Assembly: GCA_002835545.1 (NCBI GenBank)
Contig: PIZK01000027.1
Span: 18,696 to 82,695, forward strand
From: Alteromonadales bacterium alter-6D02
GTDB taxonomy: Bacteria; Pseudomonadota; Gammaproteobacteria; Enterobacterales; Psychrobiaceae
Direction: 5' to 3'
DNA: 64,000 nucleotides
The position numbers and the translations under genes are program-made. This document shows positions 63,986 to 64,000 of the stretch, in pieces; the first letter of the stretch is position 1; each line of letters begins with the position of its first letter. A model generated the notes under the pieces. That model had not been told where the DNA came from and searched no databases. It saw nothing but the letters and a program-made list of their open reading frames with translations.

Positions 63986-64000
63986 CCGATCAGTTAAGTA

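Noticed and set aside
1..64000. CRISPR arrays, tRNA, rRNA and insertion sequences
   Set aside because: No evenly spaced repeats, cloverleaf-like genes, rRNA sequence or transposase genes with terminal repeats were recognised on reading.

Overview
The window looks like the chromosome of a marine gammaproteobacterium of the order Alteromonadales, probably close to Colwellia or Thalassotalea. The evidence is the low GC content, the gene order ccoNOQP-ccoHIS-fnr-uspE-ttcA, and several small families typical of that order (DUF2987, DUF3087, DUF1315, DUF1456, PsrA-type regulator). This placement is inferred from gene content only. I saw no rRNA, tRNA, CRISPR array or recognisable insertion sequence.

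Layout. 1-14.5 kb is housekeeping: partial pabB, class I fumarase, an 11-mer-repeat lipoprotein, an S9 peptidase, a PsrA-like regulator, an AgcS-type sodium:amino-acid symporter, asparaginase I, SppA, and a Bax/DUF2987 operon. 14.5-24.8 kb is a minus-strand respiratory block: ttcA, uspE, fnr, a TauE/SafE-like protein, ccoS, ccoI, ccoH and ccoPQON. It carries a perfect FNR box upstream of ccoN and a near-perfect one upstream of fnr. The short genes ccoQ and ccoS were found by direct reading. 24.8-29.3 kb holds small genes: ComFB, UPF0149, an exported MsrAB fusion, DUF3087, DUF501 and a TRIC-type channel.

29.5-55 kb is the most interesting part: a nearly complete PQQ-dependent alcohol oxidation locus of the ped/exa type. 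It contains a TonB-dependent receptor with a very acidic loop, a PedABC-like ABC system with a beta-propeller protein, cytochrome c-550 PedF, a PedG/XoxJ-like periplasmic protein, a quinoprotein alcohol dehydrogenase, an aldehyde dehydrogenase, a NosR-like flavin/Fe-S membrane protein, pqqABCDEF, a FIST protein with a hybrid PAS histidine kinase, a NarL/LuxR-type response regulator and a porin. The dehydrogenase carries the Asp-Tyr-Asp signature of lanthanide-dependent enzymes. The likely flow is: alcohol is oxidised in the periplasm by the PQQ enzyme, electrons pass to PedF, the aldehyde is oxidised by the dehydrogenase, and the receptor plus ABC system may bring in the metal (inference).

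Five promoter regions of this locus (receptor, pedA/pedF divergent region, alcohol dehydrogenase, aldehyde dehydrogenase, pqqA) share a 16-bp inverted heptamer with a 2-bp spacer, close to TCATMCT-AA-AGKATGA. By hand it sits about 40 bp upstream of plausible start sites. This is a candidate operator for the local response regulator and would unite the locus as one regulon.

55-64 kb returns to ordinary genes: gnd, a small unknown protein, a solitary tyrosine recombinase with a perfect 17-bp inverted repeat beside its start, a DUF1456 protein, a CPA2 antiporter, an FKBP isomerase, lipoproteins, a thioredoxin-like protein and a TrmH-family methyltransferase.
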